From NCBI GenBank assembly GCA_945864585.1, contig CAMBCF010000037.1:1-41215 (forward strand): a stretch of DNA of 41,215 nt, in the 5' to 3' direction. This DNA is from Bordetella parapertussis (GTDB taxonomy: Bacteria; Pseudomonadota; Gammaproteobacteria; Burkholderiales; SG8-41). A program made the position numbers and the translations under genes. Shown here piece by piece: positions 15,455 through 24,268 of this stretch. The number at the start of each line of letters is the position of its first letter. Position 1 is the stretch's first letter. Below the pieces are notes generated by a model. It made no database searches. It was not told the DNA's origin and was given only the letters and a program-made list of their open reading frames with translations.

Positions 15455-15597
15455 ATGAGGCGCAGGGTTCTGATGGCCGCCGCGTGGGGCAGTGCGCAGG
15501 CTCAAGGCGACTATCCGCTGAAGCCGATACCTTCATGCGCGCGGACATCGACAAGTGGCGCAAGGTGATACAAACAGCGAAAATACGGCTGGATTAA
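15455..15597 (+). pseudogene. Bug gene remnant: signal peptide fused to C-terminus
   Basis: An ATG at 15455 opens a proper Bug signal peptide (MRRRVLMAAAWGSAQAQG, then DYPLKP), after which the whole middle of the gene is missing. The C-terminal codons follow in a different frame (DTFMRADIDKWRKV, ending at TAA 15595-15597). Translated from the ATG, the product would be only 37 residues. 15479-15597 is duplicated at 13179-13297. The start lies 5 bases after the stop of the intact Bug gene, so the ancestor was a tandem pair. Confidence 0.78.
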
Positions 15598-15601
15598 GTT
15601 C

Positions 15602-15666
15602 GTGAAGAGTGAAGAGTAACCCCCCCACCCGCCTCAGCCTTCACTGTTCACCATTCACCCCTCACG
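15602..15666. repeat. GTGAANN heptad inverted repeat
   Basis: GTGAAGA GTGAAGA GTAAC on the left and CTTCACT GTTCACC ATTCACC CCTCACG on the right, about 20 bases apart, can fold into a long imperfect hairpin. It lies between the Bug remnant and the aldolase gene, whose ribosome-binding site follows directly. Confidence 0.6.
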
Positions 15667-15691
15667 TTCGACGAATTAAGGAGAATACTCA

Positions 15692-16549
15692 GTGAGCATC
15701 CCCAGACTCAACGGCATTATCAAGGCACTCGAAGCCGGCAAAAACGCTTTCGTGAGTTTCGCGCCGGGCGACGCTGCCAACGCGCAAACGGTCGCCACCG
15801 AAAAATACGATGGCGTGGTGTTTGAGATGGAGCATGGCGCCTACGACATCAGGGGCTTGCGTGATTGTTTGCAATACCTGCTTAATCGCCAGCAGATCGT
15901 GGCCTCGGCAACGCTCGCGCCGGCGGTGACGCCGATGGTGCGCATACCGCCCAACGGCGCGGAAATGAATCAGTGGATCGCCAAGCAGGTGCTTGATCAG
16001 GGCGTCTACGGCATTGTGTGGCCGCACATCAGCACGGTCGAGGAAGCGCGCAACGCGGTGGCCTCGTGCCGCTACGCGCGGCCCGCCGGCGCGCCGCGTT
16101 ACCAGCCTGCGGGCCAGCGCGGCGATGCGCCTGCCAATGCTGCGCGCTACTGGGGCATTTCGCAGCAGGAATATTACCAGCGCGCCGACGTGTGGCCGCT
16201 GGATCCCAACGGCGAGATTCTCGTCGCCATCATGTGCGAAGACGTGGTGGGCCTTAAAAATCTGCCCACCATTTTGAAAGAAGTACCGGGCATCGGTGCG
16301 GTGATCATCGGCGAGGGCGATCTATCGCAGAATCTGGGCTTCCCGCGCCAGTACCGGCATCCCACCGTTGCCGGCGCAATCGCTGAAATTCTGGCGATCT
16401 GCAAAGCGCATAATGTCGCCTGCGGACATCCGCACGTTGAAGCCGACAATGTCGATGAGGTGGTGGCGCAGGGCTTCAACTGGCTGATGCCGCGGCCCGC
16501 ACGCTCGAACGCCGTGCTGGAAAAAGCGATGAAGTTGTCCGGACGATAA
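15692..16549 (+). CDS. HpcH/HpaI aldolase family protein
   Basis: A 285-residue class II (metal-dependent) aldolase-type TIM barrel related to 4-hydroxy-2-oxoheptanedioate aldolase and 2-keto-3-deoxy sugar-acid aldolases. Visible segments are VFEMEHGAYDIRGLRD, VRIPPNG, IMCEDVVGLKNL (metal-ligand Glu) and IIGEGDLSQNLG (metal-ligand Asp). It starts with GTG at 15692, supported by AAGGAG 7-12 bases upstream; no ATG start fits better. It would split or condense a 2-oxo acid with pyruvate, glyoxylate or a related aldehyde; the actual substrate is unknown. The HdrC/HdrB-like genes follow in the same direction, suggesting a shared pathway. Confidence 0.87.
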   Translation: MSIPRLNGIIKALEAGKNAFVSFAPGDAANAQTVATEKYDGVVFEMEHGAYDIRGLRDCLQYLLNRQQIVASATLAPAVTPMVRIPPNGAEMNQWIAKQVLDQGVYGIVWPHISTVEEARNAVASCRYARPAGAPRYQPAGQRGDAPANAARYWGISQQEYYQRADVWPLDPNGEILVAIMCEDVVGLKNLPTILKEVPGIGAVIIGEGDLSQNLGFPRQYRHPTVAGAIAEILAICKAHNVACGHPHVEADNVDEVVAQGFNWLMPRPARSNAVLEKAMKLSGR

Positions 16550-16581
16550 TCCTAACGTAACCTATTGTTTTAATTAATATT

Positions 16582-17016
16582 TTGACGCTTCCTTCTGAGA
16601 AACCGGCGACGCTGGTTGAACATCTCAACGCGTTTATCGATGACACGCTGTCGCGCTGCACGCGCTGCGGCAAGTGTTTTGAAGCGTGCCCGATGACGCG
16701 CTACGGCGAGGGCCTGGCCGGGGCCGATCCGAAAACCGTGGTGTCGGGTGTGCTCGATTGGTTGCGGCAAACGCCGGGCAATGGCCACAGTGTGCAGTGG
16801 CTCAAGGTGTGTACGCAATCGTCGCGGTGCATCGAAGCCTGTCCCGAAGGCATCAACGCGATGAAGATGGTGCGGGTGGCGCAGGTGAGCGCACTGGGTT
16901 CGCTCGGCGCGCCGGCGGTGCTGAAATCACGCGAAGAAAAAGATTTTTTCCGCAAGATCAATGCGTTTTCGGCGACGCAAATGAGCGCCGATGAAATCGC
17001 GCGCTGGCAACGGTGA
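16582..17016 (+). CDS. HdrC-like 4Fe-4S ferredoxin-type protein
   Basis: A 144-residue soluble protein with two [4Fe-4S]-type cysteine motifs: CTRCGKCFEACP (residues 26-37) and CTQSSRCIEACP (about 77-88), arranged as in heterodisulfide reductase subunit C and the GlpC/SdhB-like electron-transfer subunits. The start is a TTG at 16582: an in-frame TAA lies 24 bases upstream and no ATG or GTG precedes the first cysteine motif. The leader (16550-16581) is AT-rich with no clear ribosome-binding site. It is 4 bases from the HdrB-like gene, and the two probably form one complex. No HdrA or flavoprotein is encoded nearby. Confidence 0.82.
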   Translation: MTLPSEKPATLVEHLNAFIDDTLSRCTRCGKCFEACPMTRYGEGLAGADPKTVVSGVLDWLRQTPGNGHSVQWLKVCTQSSRCIEACPEGINAMKMVRVAQVSALGSLGAPAVLKSREEKDFFRKINAFSATQMSADEIARWQR

Positions 17017-17020
17017 CGCC

Positions 17021-17860
17021 ATGAGCGACAAAGTAACATTCTGGTATGGCTGCAACGTGGTGCGCCACGGCGATATCATACACAGCGCGATCGCGCTGCT
17101 GGAAGCGGTGGGCATCGAGGTCACACCTGCGGGCGGCGCGGGCTACTGCTGCGGCACCGCGAAAGACGCCAACCTGCGCGCGGCCGAAGGCATGGGTAAA
17201 CGCACGGTCGAGAAATTCAACGCGCACGGCACCGGGCAGGTGGTGTCGTGGTGCCCCTCGTGTTATCGCCATATGAATGCGTTCATGAGCGAATACACCG
17301 ACGCGCAGTTCCAGTTGTCGAATTTCGCGCAGATGCTGCATGCCCGGCGTGACGTGCTGGTGCGAAAACTCACGCATCGCGTCGAGCGCAAAGTACTGCT
17401 GCACAAGCACTTCGGTTTTCACGAAGTGGATGTCAATCCGCTGGTGGAGGATTTACTGCGGCTGATTCCAGGCGTTGAACTGGTCGCGACGGCAGTTTCC
17501 GCCCCGGGCCACATGTGCTCGGCGCTGTCGCGCGTGCCGGCGTCGATGCAGGACGCGACGCGCGCGGTATGCGATGCAGCGGTCAGCGCCAACGCCGACA
17601 CCGTGGCAACGGTGTTTCATTCCTGTCAGCGGCTGCTGTGCGGGCTGGAAGGCACCGAACCGTTCACGGTAGTGAACTACGTCAACCTGTTGACGGAATC
17701 GATGGGGCTATCGTCGCAAGATGACTACAAGCAATGGAAGCTCGCCGGTTCGGAAGCCGCCGTGATCGCCAAGGTCGGCGAACAACGCATTGCCGCGATG
17801 GGTGAAAAACTTTTCCGCGAATCGATACTGCCTGAGTTGCTGCGCCAGCCGTTGAAATAA
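17021..17860 (+). CDS. HdrB-like CCG-domain iron-sulfur protein
   Basis: A 279-residue protein of the heterodisulfide reductase B / CCG-domain family. The first cysteine-rich motif is complete: Cys in FWYGCNVV, then GYCCGTAKD and WCPSCYRH. The second is degenerate: KHFGFH replaces the first Cys, GHMCSA stands in for CCG, and HSCQRLLC closes it. In methanogens HdrB holds the noncubane cluster that reduces disulfides; here a thiol/disulfide or quinone-linked redox role is only inferred. The ATG at 17021 follows the HdrC-like stop by 4 bases; an upstream in-frame start at 16991 would overlap it. It converges on the GntR gene with a 7-base gap. Confidence 0.82.
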   Translation: MSDKVTFWYGCNVVRHGDIIHSAIALLEAVGIEVTPAGGAGYCCGTAKDANLRAAEGMGKRTVEKFNAHGTGQVVSWCPSCYRHMNAFMSEYTDAQFQLSNFAQMLHARRDVLVRKLTHRVERKVLLHKHFGFHEVDVNPLVEDLLRLIPGVELVATAVSAPGHMCSALSRVPASMQDATRAVCDAAVSANADTVATVFHSCQRLLCGLEGTEPFTVVNYVNLLTESMGLSSQDDYKQWKLAGSEAAVIAKVGEQRIAAMGEKLFRESILPELLRQPLK

Positions 17861-17867
17861 CACCGCA

Positions 17868-18572
17868 CTACAACGACGCCTTGCGCGCCGGATTCTGCGG
17901 GGCCGACTGCCGCGCGGTGTGCAGCCGATGCAGGGTGATCTGGCGCACCACGGCCTTGCTGCTCTCGATGTGCGCCTTTAGCATCATGCCTGCCGGATCG
18001 TGCTTGCGGCGCATGATATTGCGCAGAATTTGCGCGTGTTCGTCATAGGTCGAGTCGATGCGATCGGGCTGTGTGAAATCAAGCCGCCGTATGATGCGAA
18101 TGCGGCCGGTGATTTCCTGATGGATACGCGCGGTTTCCGGATTGCCGGCGGCGGCCACCAGCCCGGCGTGAAACTGCTCGTCGAGGTCGCAGATTTTCTG
18201 TGGATCACGCTCGCGGCGTTCGGGCGGCGCCAGCCAGGTTTCCTTGAGTGCGTCGAGCACAGGCTTGGCTTCCATCTCGCACAGTTTTTTAACCGCGGCC
18301 AGTTCCAGAATGATACGCACGTCGTAGAGATTCTCGAAGGCTTCGAAATCGAAAGGTTTGACGTTCCAGCCGTTGCGCGCGGAGACAAAAATGTAGCCGT
18401 CGCGATCGAGTTTGTAGAGTGCTTCGCGCACAGGGGTGCGCGACACGCCGAGCCGCAGCGCCACTTCGGTTTCGGTGAAGCGGTCTCCGGGCAACAGGCG
18501 AAACTCGAAAATGTCGCTTTTCAGTTGCGCGTAAACCGTTGCCGCAAGATTAGTTTTGGGCGCGAGTTGCAT
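17868..18572 (-). CDS. GntR-family regulator, FCD subfamily
   Basis: A 234-residue transcription factor. Residues 1-70 form a winged helix-turn-helix (LRLGVSRTPVREALYKLDRD is the recognition region). The rest is an all-helical FCD effector domain with the usual metal or acid ligands: DLDEQFHAGLV (Asp, His), DEHAQIL and AHIESS (His residues). It is the last gene of the ureide operon, 22 bases after hpxZ, and very likely controls it. The perfect palindrome TTGTATACAA at 27964-27973, upstream of atzF, is of the type bound by this subfamily. The effector would be a pathway intermediate; this is inferred from context. Confidence 0.88.
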   Translation of the reverse strand: MQLAPKTNLAATVYAQLKSDIFEFRLLPGDRFTETEVALRLGVSRTPVREALYKLDRDGYIFVSARNGWNVKPFDFEAFENLYDVRIILELAAVKKLCEMEAKPVLDALKETWLAPPERRERDPQKICDLDEQFHAGLVAAAGNPETARIHQEITGRIRIIRRLDFTQPDRIDSTYDEHAQILRNIMRRKHDPAGMMLKAHIESSKAVVRQITLHRLHTARQSAPQNPARKASL

Positions 18573-18594
18573 GGCGTGCTTCAGTTCACGCTCA

Positions 18595-18972
18595 CTACAC
18601 GTTTACGGGGCGCAGGCTGACGTGGGCGGATACCACGCGCCACCCTTCAGGCGTGCGCATCCAGGTCTGGCTCTGGCGGCCGAGGCGTGCGCCGCGCGCG
18701 AACTCGCAGTTGGCGGTGGCGAAATCGCGGCCATAGCTGGTGATCTCGGTGCGCACCAGTGTGCGCTCGATTCCCAGCGGCGAGCGGCCATTGCGAAACG
18801 CCTGAATTTCGTCGTAGCCGTAGAGGTTCTCGTCCACGCCGTAGCGTATGGTCAGCGGGTTTTTCCAGAATAATTCTCCGAGTACCGCGACATCGTTGGT
18901 GACCAGCGCGTGTTCATAGCGCGCGAACACCGCTTCTACTTCAGCCACAACTTCGGGGATATTGATCTGCAT
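18595..18972 (-). CDS. hpxZ: HpxZ/AtzH family protein
   Basis: A 125-residue NTF2/SnoaL-like protein of the HpxZ (DUF3225) family. It begins [16 protein letters not shown] and has the family segments [20 protein letters not shown], the [11 protein letters not shown] strand and the C-terminal [17 protein letters not shown]. Relatives occur in oxalurate use (HpxZ) and, as AtzH, beside cyanuric-acid/biuret genes, where a role in dicarboxyurea turnover has been proposed. The start at 18972 is set by GAGGAG about 9 bases upstream; the longer frame toward 19326 is antisense-like noise within the ATPase gene. It lies 35 bases after the second ATPase gene and is followed by the regulator. Confidence 0.88.
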   Translation of the reverse strand: MQINIPEVVAEVEAVFARYEHALVTNDVAVLGELFWKNPLTIRYGVDENLYGYDEIQAFRNGRSPLGIERTLVRTEITSYGRDFATANCEFARGARLGRQSQTWMRTPEGWRVVSAHVSLRPVNV

Positions 18973-19007
18973 GTTTGAGGCTCCTCTGGCGCAACGGTGA
19001 TGGACGC

Positions 19008-20018
19008 TTAGGGTAATTGGGGTGGTGCGGCAAAATGACAGGCCACCGCGTGGCCCGGCGCCAGCATGCGCAACAGCGGCAGTTCGTTCTGGCAGCGCTC
19101 CGTCTGCGTCGCGCAGCGCCCGAAAAAGCGGCAGGTGTTGGGATCGGGATCGATCGGGCTGCGCGGTTCGCCGCTGAGCACCGGGCGCGCCTCCGGACGG
19201 CCGCCGATGGCCGGTATGGCGCGGATCAGCGCCTGCGTGTAAGGGTGCGCCGGATGCCGGAACAGATGCGCCGCCGGCGCCTGCTCCACGATGCGTCCCA
19301 GATACATCACGATGACCCTGTCGCACAGCATACGCACCACATTCAGATCGTGCGACACGAAAATATAACTCATGCCCAGATCGCGCCGAAGGTCGGCCAG
19401 CAGTTTCAGTATCGTGGCCTGCACCGAGACATCGAGGGCGGCGGTCGGTTCGTCGAGCACCAGCAGCGCGGGGTTCACCACCACGGCGCGGGCGATACCG
19501 ACGCGTGCTTTCTGTCCTCCCGAAAGTTGATGCGGGAAACGCGGCAGCAATTCGGGCGGCAGCCCCACCTTGCTTGCCGCATCGGCGACGCGGGCTGCAA
19601 GTGCGGTTTGGCCATCGACCAGGCGCAGCCGTTTGAGCGGTTCTGCGATGGCCTCGAATGCGGTCTGGCGCGGGTTGAGGCTGTCGGTCGAATCCTGAAA
19701 CACCATCTGTATCTTCGAGCGGAATTGCGTTTCGGCGAATTTGCGCGCCGGGATGAAGCCGATGTTGCGGTCACGAAACAGAATGTCGCCATCCGTGGGG
19801 TCCAGCATGCGCGTGATCAGCCGCACCAGCGTGGACTTGCCGCAGCCGGATTCTCCGACAATGCCGATGCTTTCGCCCTCGCCGAGGGTGAAGCTCACGT
19901 CATCCACGGCGTGCAACATCGGCACCTGTAGTTTTTCCCCTCTGAGGACCGCGCGCCATGACCTGCCTGCGGCCAGAGGGAAATACTTTTTCACGCCGCT
20001 GCACTCAAGAATGTTCAT
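19008..20018 (-). CDS. Dipeptide-type ABC transporter ATPase (DppF/OppF-like)
   Basis: A 336-residue cytoplasmic ATPase. Walker A is GESGCGKST, the signature is [14 protein letters not shown], Walker B is [12 protein letters not shown] and the switch His lies in FVSHDL. The C-terminal oligopeptide-transporter extension carries its typical cysteines (CRFFGRC, ERCQNE). It overlaps the upstream ATPase gene by 4 bases (ATGA), a sign of translational coupling. Together with the other ATPase, two permeases and the binding protein it completes a five-part importer. The enzymes in the operon suggest that the cargo is a ureide or amide rather than a peptide. Confidence 0.92.
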   Translation of the reverse strand: MNILECSGVKKYFPLAAGRSWRAVLRGEKLQVPMLHAVDDVSFTLGEGESIGIVGESGCGKSTLVRLITRMLDPTDGDILFRDRNIGFIPARKFAETQFRSKIQMVFQDSTDSLNPRQTAFEAIAEPLKRLRLVDGQTALAARVADAASKVGLPPELLPRFPHQLSGGQKARVGIARAVVVNPALLVLDEPTAALDVSVQATILKLLADLRRDLGMSYIFVSHDLNVVRMLCDRVIVMYLGRIVEQAPAAHLFRHPAHPYTQALIRAIPAIGGRPEARPVLSGEPRSPIDPDPNTCRFFGRCATQTERCQNELPLLRMLAPGHAVACHFAAPPQLP

Positions 20019-21004
20019 GCTGTCTGCGGCTGCAGGGGATTGCAGCAGTACGCGCGATGCGTGGCGTCGACCTCAACCAGCGGCAGCGCATCGGTGGCGC
20101 AGCGCTCGAGAGCGCGCTCACAGCGCGCCAAAAAACGGCAGCTCGGCAGGTCGTCGCGGCGCAGATCCGGGAGGTTGCCGGGAATCGATGCGAGGCTCGC
20201 GATCACGCTTTCCGGCTTGGGCGTGGCGGCGATAAGCCGCGCGGTGTACGGATGGCAGGCGCGCTCGAAAATGCGCTGCGTCGGCGCAGTTTCCACCACA
20301 TGCCCCGCGTGCATCACGATAATGCGGTCGCAATACTCGGAGGCGAGCGCTAAATCATGGGTGATGAATATGACTGCGGTGTTGCGCGCGCGCGCCAGTT
20401 CACGCAGCAGATCCATGATCGCGGCCTGGGTGGTGACATCGAGTCCGGTGGTGGGCTCGTCGGCGATCAGCAACTGCGGGTTGCACGCCAGCGCCAGTGC
20501 GATCATTACGCGCTGGCATTGTCCGCCCGACAACTCGAAAGGATAGGCCGCATAGCGCCGCTCCGGGTCGGGAATGCGCACCTGCGCCAGGCACTCAATC
20601 GCCTTTTTACGCAGGTCGGCGCGCAGCGTAGACGTATGCGTGCGCAGCACATCCTCGATTTGCAGACCGATGCGGCGGATCGGATTCAGTGCGGTGCGCG
20701 GGTTCTGGAAAATCATCGAAATTTCGCGCCCGCGCAGTTCCTGCAGTGTCGCTTCGCTCGCCGCGAGGATGTCGAGTCCGCCGAAGGTGATCGCGCCCTG
20801 GGTGATGCGCGCCGCCGGGTCGAGGATGCGCAGAATCGCGAACGAGAGCACGGATTTTCCGGAGCCGGATTCACCCACGATGCCGACGGTCTCGCCCCTG
20901 CCGACATCGATGCTTACATTCTGCAGCGCATGCACGGCGCCCGAGCGCGTGCGAAATTCGAGCGTCAGGTCACGCACCTGCAACAGTGGGACGCCCTCAC
21001 TCAT
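20015..21004 (-). CDS. Dipeptide-type ABC transporter ATPase (DppD/OppD-like)
   Basis: A 329-residue ATPase. Walker A is GESGSGKSVLS (Val replaces the usual Thr after Ser), the signature is LSGGQCQRVMIALAL, Walker B is LLIADEPTTGLD and the switch is FITHDL. The C-terminus has the oligopeptide-family cysteine pair (SCRFLARC and RCATD). The ATG at 21004 overlaps the dppC-like TGA (ATGA). The same frame runs open far upstream to 21847, but that part is inside the permease gene and is not protein-like. It forms a heterodimer with the next gene's product. Confidence 0.92.
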   Translation of the reverse strand: MSEGVPLLQVRDLTLEFRTRSGAVHALQNVSIDVGRGETVGIVGESGSGKSVLSFAILRILDPAARITQGAITFGGLDILAASEATLQELRGREISMIFQNPRTALNPIRRIGLQIEDVLRTHTSTLRADLRKKAIECLAQVRIPDPERRYAAYPFELSGGQCQRVMIALALACNPQLLIADEPTTGLDVTTQAAIMDLLRELARARNTAVIFITHDLALASEYCDRIIVMHAGHVVETAPTQRIFERACHPYTARLIAATPKPESVIASLASIPGNLPDLRRDDLPSCRFLARCERALERCATDALPLVEVDATHRAYCCNPLQPQTA

Positions 21005-21909
21005 GTGCGCATCCTCGGGTCCATCATGTCGCGCAGTCCGTCGCCGAGCAGGTTGAAGCAGAACACCGCGAGCATCAGCGTGGCGCCTGGAAACAGGGCT
21101 ATCCACCATTCGCCGGAGATGATGTAAGTCGCGCCTTCCGCCACCATGATGCCCCACTCGGCATCGGGCGGGCGCACACCGAGACCAATAAACGACAGGC
21201 CGGCGGCGTTGAGTATGGCCCATCCCATATTGAGCGATATCTGCACCATCATTGGCGGCAGCACATTGGGGAATATGTGGCAGGCCAGCGTGCGCAGATC
21301 GGAATTGCCGGCGAGCCGCGCGGCCTCGACATAGCCCGCGTTTCGCCGCACGTTGACCTCGGCGCGCGATACGCGAATGTAGAAAGGCAGGTTGATGATC
21401 GCCGTCGCGAGTATGATATTCGACACCGTGTTGCCGAGCGCCGCCACTATGCCCATCGCCAGCACGAACAGCGGAAACGCCATGATGGTGTCGGAAAAAC
21501 GGCCGATCAGGCGCTCGTACCACCCGCCATAGAAGCCCGCCAGCGAACCGAGCACGGAGCCGCAGACGAAGGAAGCGGCAACCGCGCTGATGGCGATGCC
21601 GAAATCCAGCCGCGTGGCGACGATGATGCGCGACAGAATGTCGCGTCCCAGCGCGTCGGTGCCGAACCAATGTTGCGCTGACGGCGGCTTTAACGCGACC
21701 TCGGTATTGGTGGCGAGCGGATCGTAAGGCACGATCCACGGCCCTATCAGTGCCAGCAGCACGAACCCGAGAAACAGCGCAAAGGCGCCGAGCGTCACCG
21801 GGTTTTCGGTGGCGACATAACGCACATGTTTCCATGTGTCGCGCCAACCCGGCGCCTGTGCGATGGTGGCGGCGGCCGTGGCGGGAGTGGCTGCTGCGGG
21901 CGCGCTCAC
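21001..21909 (-). CDS. Dipeptide-type ABC transporter permease (DppC-like)
   Basis: A 302-residue inner-membrane permease with an Ala/Thr-rich N-terminal tail, a first membrane helix (VTLGAFALFLGFVLLALIG), the periplasmic segment HWFGTDALGRDILSRII typical of DppC/OppC proteins, and five further membrane helices. The EAA loop is YVEAARLAGNSDLRTLACHI. The start is GTG at 21909, 2 bases after the dppB-like stop. It pairs with the DppB-like protein to form the channel. Confidence 0.92.
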   Translation of the reverse strand: MSAPAAATPATAAATIAQAPGWRDTWKHVRYVATENPVTLGAFALFLGFVLLALIGPWIVPYDPLATNTEVALKPPSAQHWFGTDALGRDILSRIIVATRLDFGIAISAVAASFVCGSVLGSLAGFYGGWYERLIGRFSDTIMAFPLFVLAMGIVAALGNTVSNIILATAIINLPFYIRVSRAEVNVRRNAGYVEAARLAGNSDLRTLACHIFPNVLPPMMVQISLNMGWAILNAAGLSFIGLGVRPPDAEWGIMVAEGATYIISGEWWIALFPGATLMLAVFCFNLLGDGLRDMMDPRMRT

Positions 21910-21911
21910 CT

Positions 21912-22925
21912 TCAGCCCTCCAACGCGACGCGCGGATCGATCACGCCGTAGAGTATGTCGATCGCCAGATTCAGCAGCACATAGAGCAGCGCCATGGTGA
22001 GCACGAAACCCTGCACCGGCGCATAGTCCGAGGCCACCAGCGCCTCAATCACGTACGAGCCGATGCCCGGCCAGGCAAAAACTTTTTCCACCAATACGTT
22101 CGAGCCGAGCAAAAATGAAAACACCATGCCCAGCGTGGTGACCACCGGCAGCAGCGCGTTGCGAAACGCGTACGCATAGAGCACGCGGGTGCGTGAAAGA
22201 CCGGAGGCGCGTGCGGTGCGAATGAAGTCCGAGGACAGCACGCCCAGCATGGCGGCGCGCGTCATGCGCATCAGCGGCGCCATCACAAAGATGCCCATGG
22301 TCAACGTCGGCAACACCAGTTGCGCGGCGCTAGCGCGAAACAGTTCAAGATCGCGCGCAATCAGGCTGTCGATCAGATAGGCGCCGGTGATTGAAGGCGG
22401 CGGCGAAAACGACACATCGAGCCGTCCCAGCGGCGCGGGTGCGATCCCCGCCAGATAATAAAACAGGTAGGCAAGCAACAAGCCGAGGAAGAACGTCGGC
22501 AGCGAAACACCGGCGGTGGCCAGCATGCGGCAGAGGTGATCCATCCACGATCCGGCGCGCGTCGCCGCGAGGATGCCCAGCGGAATCGCCAGACTGCACG
22601 CGAACAACAGTCCGCACAAAGTCAGCTCCAGCGAAGCGGGCAGGCGGCTGCGAATCTCCGCCAGCACGGGCTGCCCGGTGGATAACGAGTTGCCAAGGTC
22701 AAATCTTGATAAGTCTCTGATATAAAATAAAAATTGATGAACTAAACTCTTGTCCAAACCTAACTGCACGCGAATCTGCTCGACCGCTTCCTGGGTGGCG
22801 GCAGGCCCCGCGAAGTACGCCGCCGGATCGCCCGGCAGCGCGCGCGTCAGTAAAAACGTCACCACGATCACACCCAGCACATTGGGCAGCGCGCCCGCCA
22901 GGCGCTTGACAATCAGCATCAGCAT
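21912..22925 (-). CDS. Dipeptide-type ABC transporter permease (DppB-like)
   Basis: A 337-residue inner-membrane permease with about six helices. It begins MLMLIVKRLAGALPNVLGVI followed by the RALPGDPA motif that marks DppB/OppB proteins. The EAA loop is FIRTARASGLSRTRVLYAYA and the family stretch VFAWPGIGSYVIEAL is present. Two starts are possible: ATG 22925 (7-base overlap with the amidase gene) or ATG 22919 (TGATG overlap). Either keeps the first helix. It is the first transporter gene after the AtzE/HpxY-like amidase. Confidence 0.91.
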   Translation of the reverse strand: MLMLIVKRLAGALPNVLGVIVVTFLLTRALPGDPAAYFAGPAATQEAVEQIRVQLGLDKSLVHQFLFYIRDLSRFDLGNSLSTGQPVLAEIRSRLPASLELTLCGLLFACSLAIPLGILAATRAGSWMDHLCRMLATAGVSLPTFFLGLLLAYLFYYLAGIAPAPLGRLDVSFSPPPSITGAYLIDSLIARDLELFRASAAQLVLPTLTMGIFVMAPLMRMTRAAMLGVLSSDFIRTARASGLSRTRVLYAYAFRNALLPVVTTLGMVFSFLLGSNVLVEKVFAWPGIGSYVIEALVASDYAPVQGFVLTMALLYVLLNLAIDILYGVIDPRVALEG

Positions 22926-24268
22926 GACGTCTTGCCTGCAAGCGGTATAAAACCAGCAGCACCCGCACGCTCGAGCGCAGCGGCGACACGAAAACATAAA
23001 TCCTCGCGCCAAGGTGCGGCGATGATCTGCAGGCCCACCGGCAGGCCATCCAGCGTGCCGGCCGGGGCAGCGATGACCGGCAGGCCGATGCAGGAAATCG
23101 GTTGTGTGAGCAACCCGGCGTTGGGACGCGCCAGCATTTCAATGCCGCGCACGGTGAAGGTTTCCTGACCGATGCGCTGCGCGGTGCGCGGCGTTGCGGG
23201 CGCTACGATGACGTCGACGGTTGCAAACACTTTCATCATTTGCGCATAACACCAGCGCCGCACACGCTGCGCCTGCAGGTACCAGGCGGCGGGGATCAGC
23301 GCACCCGCCAGCAAGCGGTCGCGGATCATCGGTTCGAAATCGCCAGCGCGGGCATTTAAATTTTTAAGATGCAGTTGCGCGCCTTCCGCCGCGGTAATCA
23401 CAAACGCCGCAGCACGCGCAAGATCGGCGTGCGGTAATTCCACCGTCTGCGTTACGCCGATGCGCGCGCACGCCTCACGCACGCGCTCAACCACGGCAGC
23501 TTCAGCGTTTTGCTCAAAGTAACCCGTTGCACGCGCGATGCGCAGATTTGCGATGCCTTCATCCGGCGCGCCGGACACCGCCTGCAGCGGCTGTGGCGGA
23601 CAGCATACCGGATCGCGCGGGTCCGGCGCCTGCATCGCATCGTATGCCGCGGCAAGGCCACTCAGCGATTGCGCAAACGGCCCCACGTGGTCGAGCGAAT
23701 TCACGAACGGGAACGCGCCCGCGCGTGACAGCCGTCCGTAGGTGGGTTTGAGTCCCCACACGCCGCAAAACGACGAGGGCACACGGATGGAGCCATTGGT
23801 GTCGGAGCCCAGCGTAAGCGGCACCAGTCCTGCCGCAACAGCCGCTGCCGAGCCGCCGGAAGAGCCGCCGGCCACATGAGCGGTATGGTGCGGGTTGCGG
23901 GTGGCGCCGTAGTGTGTGTTCTCGGTCGAAAACCCGTAGGCGTATTCGTCCATGTTGAGGGTGCCGACCAGCACGGCGCCCGCCGCTTCCAGGCGTGTGA
24001 TAAGCGTTGCGTCCGCCGCTGCCGGTGGCAGCTCGCAATTGATTTTCGATCCGGCGAGCGTTGTCAGTCCCTGCACGTCGAAGAGATTTTTGACCGCAAA
24101 CGGCACACCCGCCAGCGGCCCGGCGTCACCTCCGGCGGCGAGTGCTGCGTCCACCCGCCGCGCCTGCGCCAAAGCGCGCGCCGGCGTTAAATCGACGAAG
24201 GCATTGATCGCGCCGTTGCGCGCTTCGATGTCCGCGAACACACGCTCGATACGCGCGACTACACTCAC
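22919..24268 (-). CDS. atzE: AtzE/HpxY family amidohydrolase
   Basis: A 449-residue amidase-signature enzyme. The Ser-Ser-Lys triad is visible: Lys60 (PFAVKNLFD), cis-Ser136 (GGSSGGS) and nucleophile Ser160 (DTNGSIRVPS). The AtzE clade is suggested by NMDEYAYGFSTENTHYGATR and by the partner gene just upstream. AtzE with AtzG deaminates 1-carboxybiuret in cyanuric acid breakdown; HpxY of the hpxWXYZ cluster is a close relative linked to oxalurate use. The GTG at 24268 overlaps the small-subunit stop (GTGA); another GTG at 24277 is possible. The substrate may be carboxybiuret, oxalurate or a similar ureide. Confidence 0.88.
   Translation of the reverse strand: MSVVARIERVFADIEARNGAINAFVDLTPARALAQARRVDAALAAGGDAGPLAGVPFAVKNLFDVQGLTTLAGSKINCELPPAAADATLITRLEAAGAVLVGTLNMDEYAYGFSTENTHYGATRNPHHTAHVAGGSSGGSAAAVAAGLVPLTLGSDTNGSIRVPSSFCGVWGLKPTYGRLSRAGAFPFVNSLDHVGPFAQSLSGLAAAYDAMQAPDPRDPVCCPPQPLQAVSGAPDEGIANLRIARATGYFEQNAEAAVVERVREACARIGVTQTVELPHADLARAAAFVITAAEGAQLHLKNLNARAGDFEPMIRDRLLAGALIPAAWYLQAQRVRRWCYAQMMKVFATVDVIVAPATPRTAQRIGQETFTVRGIEMLARPNAGLLTQPISCIGLPVIAAPAGTLDGLPVGLQIIAAPWREDLCFRVAAALERAGAAGFIPLAGKTSC

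Noticed and set aside
18973-19326. Upstream extension of the hpxZ frame
   Set aside because: It overlaps the DppF-like gene and is not protein-like; a good ribosome-binding site precedes the ATG at 18972.
21005-21847. Upstream extension of the DppD-like ATPase frame
   Set aside because: This part lies within the DppC-like permease gene in another frame and is Arg/His-rich; the ATPase domain starts cleanly at the ATG at 21004.
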